From positions 1 through 64,000 of the forward strand of contig CAMVMX010000009.1 of assembly GCA_947168665.1 (NCBI GenBank): a stretch of DNA of 64,000 bases, read 5' to 3'. The position numbers and the translations under genes were made by a program. This document shows positions 43,786 through 52,724 of this stretch, one piece after another (the stretch's first letter is position 1; each line of letters starts with the position of its first letter). Below the pieces are notes generated by a model. It was not told the DNA's origin. It was given only the letters and a program-made list of their open reading frames with translations, and searched no databases. This DNA is from an uncultured Bacteroidales bacterium (GTDB taxonomy: Bacteria; Bacteroidota; Bacteroidia; Bacteroidales; P3).

Positions 43786-44895
43786 ATGAAAAAGAAAAAC
43801 CTCATTATTATAGGTGCCGTGGTCGTGATTGGACTGCTGGCCTTGATTATTGCAAAACGTGGGTCGCGGTCGGCCACTTTTGAGCAGGACTTCCATGTCC
43901 AGGACATTGAGACTGTGACGAAAGTCTTCATTGCCGACAAGCAGAACAACCATGTGCTGCTCGAAAGAGTGTCCGACAGTACAAGCGACACTGCTTGGCT
44001 GGTGGATGGGCAGTATCCGGCCAGTCAGCCAATGATTGACCTCCTGCTGGAAACCCTCCACGACATGCGTATCCGCCAGCAGGTGAACAAGAACGCTGTG
44101 CCGCAGACGGTTAAGCTCCTTTCGGCAAGGGCTGTCAAGGTCGAGGTCTATCAGCGCCGGTGGTTTATCAACTGGTTCGGAGGCAGGTTCCGCCTGTTTC
44201 CCCATGAGAAACTCACCGTCACCTATTTTGTGGGACACGAGACGCAGGACATGATGGCTTGCCACATGTTCCGCAAGGGCGACAAGGTGCCTTACATCAT
44301 TCACATCCCAGGATTCAGGGGCTATCTCACGCCCCGGTTTGTGGCCGACCCCATGTCGTGGCGCAGCCATGAGATTGTCCATTGGGATGTGCATCATCTC
44401 CAGAGTGTCGAGCTGACGATTCCGGCCTCGCCCGAAGAGTCCTTCGTCATCCGCCGTCAGGGCGACAACTTTGTCATGGAGCTGACCCAGAGCCATCGCA
44501 TTGTCGATGGTTTTGACACAGCCCGTGTGGCTCAGATGCTGTCCAGCTTTGCCAGCCTCAATTTCGACGAGTTCGCCAGTCGCGTCCCCAACAGTTATAT
44601 CGACACATCTTTCAAATCGGCACCCCGCACCATTCTGCGCATCACCAACACCGACGGCACCACCCGCGAGGTGAAGACATACCTCAAGTATAACAACCCT
44701 GACGATTCGCTCGCCATGCCTGACAGCAATCTTTACGAAATGTTCGACATCAACCGCCTGTATGCCATCATTGACAACAAAGACAGCGTGCTGATTCAGT
44801 ATTTTGTGTTCGACAATATCCTCCAGCCTGCATCTTTCTTTATCAACAGGGATGTGACTAAGCGCGATGTGGGCGTCGAAGTGCCAAAACCCTAA
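43786..44895 (+). CDS. DUF4340 domain protein, membrane-anchored
   Basis: A 369-residue protein with an N-terminal anchor helix (LIIIGAVVVIGLLALIIA) and an extracytoplasmic domain. DUF4340 proteins commonly sit next to GldG-type transporter genes, as here. Start at the ATG at 43786; a TTG two codons earlier is unnecessary. The role is probably as an accessory of the GldFG transporter, inferred from position. The gene ends 12 bases before surE. Confidence 0.8.
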   Translation: MKKKNLIIIGAVVVIGLLALIIAKRGSRSATFEQDFHVQDIETVTKVFIADKQNNHVLLERVSDSTSDTAWLVDGQYPASQPMIDLLLETLHDMRIRQQVNKNAVPQTVKLLSARAVKVEVYQRRWFINWFGGRFRLFPHEKLTVTYFVGHETQDMMACHMFRKGDKVPYIIHIPGFRGYLTPRFVADPMSWRSHEIVHWDVHHLQSVELTIPASPEESFVIRRQGDNFVMELTQSHRIVDGFDTARVAQMLSSFASLNFDEFASRVPNSYIDTSFKSAPRTILRITNTDGTTREVKTYLKYNNPDDSLAMPDSNLYEMFDINRLYAIIDNKDSVLIQYFVFDNILQPASFFINRDVTKRDVGVEVPKP

Positions 44896-44907
44896 TGCCT
44901 CTCAGCC

Positions 44908-45666
44908 ATGAAACCGCTGTTCCTCATCACCAACGACGATGGCTACCAGTCCGTAGGCCTCCACCACTTGGTCCGTGTGGCCGAGGAGTTTGGCGATGTC
45001 GTTGTCATGGCTCCCGAGCGTAACTCTTCCGGGCTTGGCACCTCTATTACTACCGTGCGGCCCCTCCGAGTGCGGGCTGTGGGCAGGGAAGGGGAAACCT
45101 TCTATTCCTGCGACGGCACGCCCGCCGACTGTGTGAAGATGGGTCTGGAACATTTTTGCCCCCGGCGGCCGGACCTTGTGCTTTCTGGCATCAACTATGG
45201 CAGCAACGCTTCCATCAACGCCCTCTACAGCGGCACTATCGGAGCGGTAATTGAGGCCTGCCTCGACGGCCTCCCCGCCATAGGGTTCTCCCTGCTCACC
45301 CATAGTCCGGCGGCTGATTTCGCGCCGTGCACACCCTCCATCCGTCATATTCTTGGGCAGACCCTCCAGCATCCCCTCGCAGCCGGGACGGGGCTGAACG
45401 TGAATATTCCCCACTTGCCTGCCGACCAGATTCGTGGCATCCGCGTATGCCGTCAGGCTCAGGCCGCATGGGTCGACAGTCTCGAAAAGCGCACCGACCC
45501 CATTGGTCGCCCCTATTGGTGGATGACAGGTAAATTCGTGTGCGACAACCCACTCGCCGACAGCGACGAACATGCTTTGCGCCAGGGTTATGTGTCTGTT
45601 GTGCCTATCCGGCCCGACTTCACCGACTCGGCTGCCATGCAAATAATCCAATACTACGAACAATGA
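44908..45666 (+). CDS. surE: 5'/3'-nucleotidase SurE
   Basis: A 252-residue metal-dependent phosphatase that dephosphorylates nucleoside monophosphates. The N-terminal ITNDDGYQSVGL holds the metal-binding Asp pair; APERNSSGLGTS and LSGINYGSN are the other SurE blocks. The stop codon overlaps the next start by the ATGA arrangement at 45663-45666, so translation is coupled to the small membrane protein and then to lpxB. Confidence 0.96.
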   Translation: MKPLFLITNDDGYQSVGLHHLVRVAEEFGDVVVMAPERNSSGLGTSITTVRPLRVRAVGREGETFYSCDGTPADCVKMGLEHFCPRRPDLVLSGINYGSNASINALYSGTIGAVIEACLDGLPAIGFSLLTHSPAADFAPCTPSIRHILGQTLQHPLAAGTGLNVNIPHLPADQIRGIRVCRQAQAAWVDSLEKRTDPIGRPYWWMTGKFVCDNPLADSDEHALRQGYVSVVPIRPDFTDSAAMQIIQYYEQ

Positions 45667-45956
45667 ACAAACTGCTCAATAAAGACAGCATCGCCTTGGG
45701 CGTGACGGCAACCCTGCTCTCCGAGCTGCTTTGCGCCGGGGTGGTGTGGCTTGTGCTGACCATCATCCATTATCCGCTGGCCGAAAACATGCGCTTCTTT
45801 GCCGTCTGCTTTGTGCCGCCGGCACTCCTTCTGCGCCGCTATGCCCATGTCAAAGACTATCCCGCCACCCTCAAGGCCGTCATCACCACATTCTTTGTCA
45901 CGGTAGTGCTTTTCATGTGGGCCATGCTCAAATTCAAGTTTATCTCATTCCAATAA
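45663..45956 (+). CDS. Small integral membrane protein, unknown function
   Basis: A 97-residue protein with three predicted hydrophobic segments (about 10-33, 42-57 and 70-92) separated by a basic loop (LLRRYAHVKDYP). Its ATG overlaps the surE stop (ATGA) and it ends eight bases before lpxB. I do not recognise the family. Its position between surE and lpxB suggests envelope or lipid A work, but nothing else supports that. Confidence 0.75.
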   Translation: MNKLLNKDSIALGVTATLLSELLCAGVVWLVLTIIHYPLAENMRFFAVCFVPPALLLRRYAHVKDYPATLKAVITTFFVTVVLFMWAMLKFKFISFQ

Positions 45957-45964
45957 TAGGCTTT

Positions 45965-47089
45965 ATGCGGTACTACATCATAGCGGGCGAAGCGTCGGGC
46001 GACCTCCATGGGGCCAACCTCATGCGGGCCATTCTCAGGCAGGACCCCCAGGCCCAGTTCCGTTTCTGGGGAGGCGACGCTATGGCCCAAGTGGCGGGTC
46101 AACCCGTGCGCCACATCCGCGACCTGGCCATCATGGGCTTTGTCGAAGTTGTCAAGAACCTCCGTACCGTCACTGGCAACATCGCCTTTTGCAAACAGGA
46201 CATCCTCCAGTTCAATCCCGATGCCATCGTCTATATCGACTATCCCGGCTTTAACCTTCGTATAGCCCGCTTTGCCCACGACCACGGCTTTCTCAACATC
46301 CATTACATCTCGCCCCAACTTTGGGCTTGGAAAAAAGGCCGTCTCAAATCCATGCGCCGCAACCTCGACTGTCTTTGCTACATACTCCCCTTCGAACAGG
46401 ACTTCTATGCCCGCAACCACTTTCCGCAAGCCGTCTATGTCGGGCACCCTCTGCTTGATGCCGTTGGGCATTATCGGGAACAGTCATCCACCAATCCACT
46501 CCAGGCCTCGCCCTCGCGCCGCCTCATCGCCCTTCTGCCGGGTAGCCGTCGGCAGGAACTCAAGCGTTCCCTGCCCCCCATGCTCCATGTGGCCCGCTGC
46601 CATCCTGAATGCGATTTCGTCATTGGAGGCATGACCCTCTTGGGCGACAGTTTCTACACTCCATTCATCGGAGGCCTCCCCAATGTCAGAGTCGTCTACG
46701 ACCAGACCTACCGCCTACTTTCCTCCGCCTATGCCGCTCTGGTATGCTCCGGCACAGCCACCCTCGAGACCGCCCTCTTCAACGTGCCGCAGGTGGTATG
46801 CTACCGGGCCAACGCCCTCTCGGCCTCCATAGCGCGTGTCCTCATTGGCAACCGCATCAAATATATATCCCTGCCCAACCTCATTGCCGATGCTCCGGTG
46901 GTAGTCGAACTCATACAGCAAGACTTCACCGCCGACCGCCTGGAACGCGAGTTCCGCCGCATTGTCGACGATGAAAGCTGCCGACGCTCCATACTCGACG
47001 GCTATGCCCGTGTCCACAGCCTCCTCGGCAATGCCGGAGCCTCTGACCGCACCGCCGCCCAAATCATCAAACTCATCCGCCGCAAGTGA
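45965..47089 (+). CDS. lpxB: Lipid-A-disaccharide synthase
   Basis: This GT19 enzyme joins UDP-diacylglucosamine and lipid X to make the lipid A disaccharide at the inner membrane. The 374 residues start MRYYIIAGEASGDLHGANLM and show YIDYPGFNLRIARFA, SPQLWAWKKGR and LPGSRRQEL, all LpxB hallmarks. I use the ATG at 45965 because the sequence before it has no homology. Its TGA overlaps the GTG start of the next gene. Confidence 0.96.
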   Translation: MRYYIIAGEASGDLHGANLMRAILRQDPQAQFRFWGGDAMAQVAGQPVRHIRDLAIMGFVEVVKNLRTVTGNIAFCKQDILQFNPDAIVYIDYPGFNLRIARFAHDHGFLNIHYISPQLWAWKKGRLKSMRRNLDCLCYILPFEQDFYARNHFPQAVYVGHPLLDAVGHYREQSSTNPLQASPSRRLIALLPGSRRQELKRSLPPMLHVARCHPECDFVIGGMTLLGDSFYTPFIGGLPNVRVVYDQTYRLLSSAYAALVCSGTATLETALFNVPQVVCYRANALSASIARVLIGNRIKYISLPNLIADAPVVVELIQQDFTADRLEREFRRIVDDESCRRSILDGYARVHSLLGNAGASDRTAAQIIKLIRRK

Positions 47090-48414
47090 AACGATTCCTC
47101 GCCATACTCTGTCTGCTTCTCCTCACCTTCAGCGCCCATGCCGACCGTGTCAAGGTGCGCCTTTTTTCCAACAACAGTGTCGACCTTATCAACATCTCCT
47201 TCGACCTTGGCACCTACGACATCTACGGGGCCGACTCACTCCTTATCGAGTCTGCGGTCGGCAACGACAAGTCCGTCGAACTCACCCCCCAGGGACGCCA
47301 AGTTCATGTCGCCATCAACGGCTACGACTACGGCTCCCATCCCTCCGTCAAATTCCTTGCAACTGACACCGCCTGTATCCTCTGCCTCAACCCCCGCCGC
47401 ATCAAGCAGCGCACCTACGAAGGCAACCTCCTCGTATCCGTCAACAAAAGCGGCAAACTCCTCCTCATCAACGATGTCGAGTTTGAAACCTACATAGCCG
47501 GTGTCGTGCAGTCCGAAATCTATGGTTCCGACCCCGACATCTTCCGCGTCCAGGCCATCATTTCACGCACCTGGGCCATGAAAAACATCAACAAGCACCG
47601 CGCGGAAGGCTACAACTTCTGCGACCAAGTTCACTGCCAGGCATACCTCAACCGCTGCGTCCGTCCCGACATCATGCTCGGCACCATCATGAGCAGCGGC
47701 ATGACCATTGTTGACACCCTGGGCAACCTCATCGAGACCCCCTTCCATGCCAACAGCGGTGGCCAGACCGCAAATTCCGAAGATGTATGGCGTGCCGCAG
47801 TGCCCTACCTCCGTTCTGTGCCCGACACCTTTTCCTACGGCATGCGCCAAAGCGAGTGGGTCAAGGTGCTCACTGAAGACAAGTGGCTCAACTACTTCGC
47901 CAACAAACACAAGCTCAACACCGCCGACGACAGCGTCCGCCGCGAACTCCTCACCTTCAGCCAGTCCACCCGCAAAGTGCGCATCTGTGGTGTTCCCCTC
48001 ACGCGTGTGCGTGCCGACTTTCAGCTCCGTTCCACCTTCTTCTCCGTCCTCTACGACAGTGCCGCCCACCGCGTCACCCTCTCCGGCCACGGTTTCGGCC
48101 ACGGCGTGGGCCTCAGCCAGGAAGGCGCCATCCGCATGGTAGGCCTTGGCATTGCCTACGACAGCATCATCCGCCACTACTACACCGGAGCCTCCATTGC
48201 CTACCACGAGTCCCAACCCGTCGGTTATATCGAGAACTATATTGCCCAGATATCCCGCATCATCGAGGAAGACAAATCCGCCGCCACCCGCTCCACCTCC
48301 AAGAAAGACGACTGGCTGGGGCGCCTCTTCCGCCTGCGCGACCGCGAAGAGCGCGAGGAAACCTACACTCCCGACGACGAACAACTCGACCAAGACTGGC
48401 TCTACGATTGGTAA
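47086..48414 (+). CDS. SpoIID/LytB-domain protein (GTG start)
   Basis: A 442-residue exported protein (signal peptide KRFLAILCLLLLTFSAHA). The SpoIID domain includes FETYIAGVVQSEIYG, FRVQAIISRTWAMKN and GHGFGHGVGLSQEGA. SpoIID proteins cleave stem-less peptidoglycan glycan; in Bacteroidota their role is not settled. The GTG at 47086 overlaps the lpxB stop (GTGA), which favours coupled translation. The acidic tail (EEREETYTPDDEQLD) is unremarkable. Confidence 0.88.
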   Translation: MKRFLAILCLLLLTFSAHADRVKVRLFSNNSVDLINISFDLGTYDIYGADSLLIESAVGNDKSVELTPQGRQVHVAINGYDYGSHPSVKFLATDTACILCLNPRRIKQRTYEGNLLVSVNKSGKLLLINDVEFETYIAGVVQSEIYGSDPDIFRVQAIISRTWAMKNINKHRAEGYNFCDQVHCQAYLNRCVRPDIMLGTIMSSGMTIVDTLGNLIETPFHANSGGQTANSEDVWRAAVPYLRSVPDTFSYGMRQSEWVKVLTEDKWLNYFANKHKLNTADDSVRRELLTFSQSTRKVRICGVPLTRVRADFQLRSTFFSVLYDSAAHRVTLSGHGFGHGVGLSQEGAIRMVGLGIAYDSIIRHYYTGASIAYHESQPVGYIENYIAQISRIIEEDKSAATRSTSKKDDWLGRLFRLRDREEREETYTPDDEQLDQDWLYDW

Positions 48415-48447
48415 CGACATTATTATTAACCCTAAATACTTTTCAAT

Positions 48448-49011
48448 ATGGCAAAACGAATACTCACTCTTCTAACCCTCGCCCTGATATTCTCAGGCAA
48501 TATCCATGCCCAACAGGTGGAATGGAAAACCATACAGCAAGCAGCCAAAACCGACAGCAAGACCAACGCCAAGCTCTATTTTGTCGACTTCTACACCTCC
48601 TGGTGCGGGTGGTGCAAAAAGATGGACCGCGAGACATTCACCAACCCCGTAGTGGCCAAAATCCTCAACGCCTACTACATCCCCGTCAAATTCGATGCCG
48701 AAGGCAACTCCCAATTTGCATGGCAGGGCACACAATACACCAACCTGGCCTCCGCCCCAGGCTCCCGTCCCTCCACCCACAGCTTCGCCAAAGCCATCCT
48801 CGGCACCCAGATGGGCTTCCCCTCCTTTGCCCTTTTCAACTCCGACCAGTCCAAACTCACCATCATCCAGGGCTACCAGACTGCCGACGACCTCGTCGTC
48901 ATGCTGTGGTACTTTGCCTCAGGCGACAACCGTCGCTACCCCTTCGACAAGTACCACAAAATGTTCGACAAGGAAATCCGTCCTGTCATGAACCAAAAAC
49001 TCGGCCTTTAA
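48448..49011 (+). CDS. Secreted thioredoxin-like protein
   Basis: A 187-residue protein with signal peptide (MAKRILTLLTLALIFSGNIHA). The thioredoxin-like active site WCGWCKKMD (about residues 51-59) follows VDFYTSW. It is a periplasmic or surface thiol-disulfide protein; the direction of reaction cannot be told. It sits 33 bases after the SpoIID gene and 26 bases before ftsY. Confidence 0.88.
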   Translation: MAKRILTLLTLALIFSGNIHAQQVEWKTIQQAAKTDSKTNAKLYFVDFYTSWCGWCKKMDRETFTNPVVAKILNAYYIPVKFDAEGNSQFAWQGTQYTNLASAPGSRPSTHSFAKAILGTQMGFPSFALFNSDQSKLTIIQGYQTADDLVVMLWYFASGDNRRYPFDKYHKMFDKEIRPVMNQKLGL

Positions 49012-49037
49012 CTTTCAACCTTATAACCTTATAAGCC

Positions 49038-49988
49038 ATGGGACTATTCAGTAGAAAAGAAAAGAAGCAGACCCTCGACCAGGGTCTCGTCAAAACCAAA
49101 GAGAGCTTTTTTGCCAAACTCTCCAAAACCATCCTCGGCAAATCCACCGTTGACGACGATGTACTCGACAACCTTGAGGAAACCCTCATCACCTCCGACG
49201 TTGGCGTTGAGACCACCCTGCAGATTATCGAGAAACTCCAAGAGCGCATCCGCCGCGACAAATACATCAGCACTGCCGAGCTCAACTCCATCCTCCGGGC
49301 CGAGATAGCCACCCTCCTCCGCAAGCCCGCAGGCCCCTTCCCCGACGATTTCGACTCGCCGCTCCCCGCCCAGCCCTACGTAATCCTTGTAGTCGGGGTC
49401 AACGGCGTGGGCAAGACCACCACCATCGCCAAACTGGCCTACCAGTACAAACTGGCGGGCCGCAGCGTCGTCCTCGGTGCCGCCGACACCTTCCGTGCCG
49501 CTGCCGTCGAACAGCTGCAGCTTTGGGCCGACCGTGTCGGAGTCCCCATCGTCCAGCAGGGCATGAATGCCGATCCCGCCTCCGTGGCCTACGACACCCT
49601 TCAGTCTGCCATCTCGCGCCACGCCGATGTTGTCATCATCGATACCGCCGGACGACTCCACAACAAAGTGGGACTCATGAACGAACTGGGCAAAATCAAG
49701 AAAGTCATGCAGAAACTCATGCCCGACGCCCCGCACGAAGTACTCCTCGTCCTCGATGCCAGCACCGGACAAAACGCCGTCGAACAAGCCAAACAGTTCA
49801 CTGCCGCCACCGATGTCAACGCCCTTGCCCTCACCAAACTCGACGGCACAGCCAAAGGCGGTGTCATCATTGGCATCAGCCACCAGTTCAACATCCCGGT
49901 CCGCTACATAGGGCTGGGCGAAAAGATGACCGACCTCCAAATCTTCAACCCCGAAGAATTTGTCGACAGCCTTTTCGACAAGCAATAA
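49038..49988 (+). CDS. ftsY: Signal recognition particle receptor FtsY
   Basis: A 316-residue SRP GTPase receptor that docks ribosome-SRP complexes at the membrane. The NG domain is complete: P-loop GVNGVGKTTTIAKLA (about 115-129), DTAGRL, TKLDGTAKGG and GLGEKMTDLQIFNP. The N-terminal A domain is short, as usual in Bacteroidota. It is followed by rimO 25 bases later. Confidence 0.97.
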   Translation: MGLFSRKEKKQTLDQGLVKTKESFFAKLSKTILGKSTVDDDVLDNLEETLITSDVGVETTLQIIEKLQERIRRDKYISTAELNSILRAEIATLLRKPAGPFPDDFDSPLPAQPYVILVVGVNGVGKTTTIAKLAYQYKLAGRSVVLGAADTFRAAAVEQLQLWADRVGVPIVQQGMNADPASVAYDTLQSAISRHADVVIIDTAGRLHNKVGLMNELGKIKKVMQKLMPDAPHEVLLVLDASTGQNAVEQAKQFTAATDVNALALTKLDGTAKGGVIIGISHQFNIPVRYIGLGEKMTDLQIFNPEEFVDSLFDKQ

Positions 49989-50013
49989 CCGTTCCCACAC
50001 CACCCACCGCGCC

Positions 50014-51354
50014 ATGCCCCAACACCGCCTCAGCGTCAACATCATCACCCTCGGATGCAGCAAAAACACTGTCGACTCCGAGAATCTGGCCGGTCACCTC
50101 CGCGCCGCTGGCCACACTGTCCATTTTGACCGCCTCCGCAACGATGCCGATGTAGTCATCCTCAACACCTGCGGCTTCATCGGCGATGCCAAGCAGGAGT
50201 CCATCAACACCCTCCTTGCCCAGTCGCAAGCCGCCTCCCGTTTCAACGCCCGCCACCATGCCGACGGGCGCCGACGGCTGCTCATAGCCTCCGGCTGTCT
50301 CGTTGAGCGCTACCGCGACCAGCTGCAGGCCGAGATGCCCGAAGTCGACGCTTGGTTTGGGGTGCACCAATGGGGCGACCTCCTTTCCCTCGTCGCTGCC
50401 CATGCGGAACAAAAGGCCGAAAGCGGCGCTTTCACCTCCCGGCGCGGACTCTCCACCCCCCGCCACTACGCCTACCTCAAAATCTCCGAAGGGTGCGACC
50501 GCCACTGCTCCTACTGTGCCATCCCACTCATCCGGGGCCGCCACACCTCGCGTCCCATAGAAGAGATAGTCAGCGAAGCCCGGCAACTGGTTTCCCAGGG
50601 CGTCAAAGAACTCATCGTCATCGCGCAGGACACCACCTACTACGGCCTCGACCTCTATGGCCGCCGCCGGCTGGGCGACCTCCTTGACCTCCTGGCCACC
50701 CAAAGCGGAGCCTCGTGGATAAGGCTTCACTACACCTACCCTGCCTCCTTCCCCCTCGATGCCATCGAGGCCATGCGCCGCCACCCAAACATCTGCAACT
50801 ATATTGACATTCCCCTGCAGCACATCAACAGCCGTATTCTCCGTTCCATGCAGCGCGGCATCGACCGCCAAGGAACCCTCGACCTCCTGCAGCACTTCCG
50901 CCAACAACTGCCCGGTGTGGCCATCCGCACCACCCTCATCGTGGGCTATCCCGGCGAGACTGCCGAGGACTTTGAAGAGCTCAAGCAGTTCGTAGCCGAT
51001 GCCCGTTTCGACCGCATGGGCTGCTTTGCCTACTCCGCCGAAGAGGGTACCCCGGCCGAGACGCTCGGCGACCCCGTCGACGACGACGAGAAGCAGCGCC
51101 GCGTCGACGAGCTCATGGCCCTGCAACAGTCCATCTCGCTCCAAAAGAACGAAGCCCGTGTGGGCACCACCTGCCGGGTGCTTGTCGACCGCCGTGAAGG
51201 CGACTACTATGTGGCGCGGACAGAATATGACAGCCCCGACATTGACGACGAAGTCCTCGTCACCGCCTCCCGGCGTATTCCCATCGGCTCCTTCCAGCAA
51301 GTGGTCATCACCCAGGCCATGGAGCACGACCTCATGGCCCGCCTGGCCGATTAG
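50014..51354 (+). CDS. rimO: Ribosomal protein S12 methylthiotransferase RimO
   Basis: This radical SAM enzyme adds a methylthio group to an Asp of ribosomal protein S12. The 446 residues have the N-terminal UPF0004 cluster domain (LGCSKNTVDSE, NTCGFI, SGCL), the radical SAM motif CDRHCSYC (about 158-165), and a C-terminal TRAM domain. I use the ATG at 50014, which starts directly before the homology; the frame opens 18 codons earlier, inside ftsY. It ends the long plus-strand gene group. Confidence 0.96.
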   Translation: MPQHRLSVNIITLGCSKNTVDSENLAGHLRAAGHTVHFDRLRNDADVVILNTCGFIGDAKQESINTLLAQSQAASRFNARHHADGRRRLLIASGCLVERYRDQLQAEMPEVDAWFGVHQWGDLLSLVAAHAEQKAESGAFTSRRGLSTPRHYAYLKISEGCDRHCSYCAIPLIRGRHTSRPIEEIVSEARQLVSQGVKELIVIAQDTTYYGLDLYGRRRLGDLLDLLATQSGASWIRLHYTYPASFPLDAIEAMRRHPNICNYIDIPLQHINSRILRSMQRGIDRQGTLDLLQHFRQQLPGVAIRTTLIVGYPGETAEDFEELKQFVADARFDRMGCFAYSAEEGTPAETLGDPVDDDEKQRRVDELMALQQSISLQKNEARVGTTCRVLVDRREGDYYVARTEYDSPDIDDEVLVTASRRIPIGSFQQVVITQAMEHDLMARLAD

Positions 51355-51748
51355 CAGCCCATCGCCGCTTTCCCCGTCGCCATACCTCATCCCTTTTATC
51401 AAAAGGGCATGGTGCTGACGGGTGCTATGTAAGGCTGAGTGTTCGCCCCACTCTCTTCGCTCTCGGTTCGCTCATTCGCAGACACTCCTTTCGTGCCTTT
51501 TGTGCATTTTGCCCTGCGGTAATAGTAAGAGTGGGGTTTTTGCGGAGTCGAAATTGTGAGGATGGAGCGGACCGAGATTCTGTTGACACTTTGCAGTGGC
51601 TGTTGCAATAACAGCGGTTTGTCCCCGCTGTGCCGAAACTGAGGCCATTGTTTTGAGAATCAGACAGCAGCAGCAAATGCTCCCTGTGCGTCAATGTTAA
51701 AAATTACTAATTTTTAAGTCGAGTACTTGTTTATTCGGGAAAGTGTTG
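51355..51748. other. Intergenic stretch before the ABC operon
   Basis: About 390 bases with no credible gene. A CCCTTTT / AAAAGGG hairpin at 51391-51407 follows rimO but has no T tract. Low-complexity open frames on the minus strand look random. The promoter and operator of the ABC operon begin at 51749. Confidence 0.5.
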
Positions 51749-51756
51749 TACTTTTG
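51749..51756 (+). promoter_or_regulatory. -7 promoter box for the ABC/GntR operon
   Basis: TACTTTTG followed by C, directly abutting the palindromic operator at 51759-51780. Confidence 0.75.
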
Positions 51757-51758
51757 CA

Positions 51759-51780
51759 GTGTATTAGTTCAGTAATACAC
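51759..51780 (+). promoter_or_regulatory. Palindromic operator, probable GntR/YtrA-type binding site
   Basis: A perfect 8-bp inverted repeat GTGTATTA / TAATACAC with a 6-base spacer (GTTCAG) begins three bases after the -7 box and covers the start site. A bound repressor here would block transcription. The operon contains a YtrA-subfamily GntR gene (54486-54851), the natural candidate; YtrA-type regulators are known to bind such AT-rich palindromes upstream of their own ABC operons. Confidence 0.75.
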
Positions 51781-51857
51781 TATAGCAATAACACATTTAA
51801 GTCGCACAATAACTGTGGTTTGAATAAAATGAACGATAATAAAAAAACGATAAAAAA

Positions 51858-52691
51858 ATGATTGAGATTAGAAATCTGGATTTTTCCTACAAGAAAACGG
51901 CGGTGTTCCACAACATCAGCCTGACCTTTGCGCCGGGCAGCATATACGGCTTGCTGGGCGAGAACGGCGTGGGCAAAACCACGTTGCTGAAACTGATTAG
52001 CGGACTGCAGCAGCCGCAGCAGGGCAGCTGCACGGTGGACGGGCATGTGAGCTTCGACCGCGCGCCGGAGATGTTGCAGAACATTGTGTTCCTGCCCGAC
52101 GAGGTGACCACCCCCGACAATGCCACTCCGATGGATTATGTGAAGGAGTTGGCCCCGTTCTATCCCAAGTATGCTTACGGCACCTTCCTGCATCTGATGC
52201 AGGAGATGGGCGTGGAGCCGCAGCAGAGGTTCCGCGAGATGTCGTTCGGGCAGCAAAAGAAGTCGCTGATAGCATGCTCGCTGTCGCTGGGTACGGACTA
52301 TGTGCTGCTCGACGAGCCGACCAATGGGCTGGACATTCCGTCGAAGGCCGACTTCCGCACGCTGCTGTCCAAGCGCGCCACCGAGGGCACAACGATTATC
52401 ATCTCGACCCATCAGGTGAAAGATGTGGAGAACTTGATAGACCCCATCATCATCCTGACGCACGACGATGTGCTGCTGAACGCCTCGATTGAGGAGGTGA
52501 CGCGCAAGCTGTGCTTCACTTACGATGCCGCGCCTGCCGAGGGCGCCCTCTATTCGGAGCAGATGCCCGGCGGCTGCATGAATGTGCGGGTGAACAAGGA
52601 GGGCGAGGAGAGCCAGGTGAATATTGAGGCATTGTTCAATGCTGTGCTGCGCAACAGGGGCCTGATGAAGGAACTGTTCGGCAATAAATAG
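51858..52691 (+). CDS. ABC transporter ATP-binding protein
   Basis: A 277-residue ATPase. Walker A GENGVGKTT (about 34-42), signature SFGQQKK (about 129), Walker B YVLLDEP (about 148-154) and the switch His in ISTHQVKDVE are complete. Such ATPases in GntR/YtrA operons drive export of, or protection from, small amphipathic compounds such as antimicrobial peptides; the substrate here is unknown. The permease follows 33 bases later. Confidence 0.93.
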   Translation: MIEIRNLDFSYKKTAVFHNISLTFAPGSIYGLLGENGVGKTTLLKLISGLQQPQQGSCTVDGHVSFDRAPEMLQNIVFLPDEVTTPDNATPMDYVKELAPFYPKYAYGTFLHLMQEMGVEPQQRFREMSFGQQKKSLIACSLSLGTDYVLLDEPTNGLDIPSKADFRTLLSKRATEGTTIIISTHQVKDVENLIDPIIILTHDDVLLNASIEEVTRKLCFTYDAAPAEGALYSEQMPGGCMNVRVNKEGEESQVNIEALFNAVLRNRGLMKELFGNK

Positions 52692-52724
52692 TAGCAATCA
52701 ATAACCTTTAAATAGTTTAGAGAC

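Noticed and set aside
49945..51402. 485-codon ORF opposite rimO
   Set aside because: Shadow frame caused by strong codon bias; rimO is certain on the other strand.
51391..51407. Terminator after rimO
   Set aside because: The CCCTTTT/AAAAGGG hairpin is AT-rich and lacks a following T tract.
51425..51694. 89-codon minus-strand ORF in the gap before the ABC operon
   Set aside because: Composition looks random and there is no promoter or ribosome-binding site.
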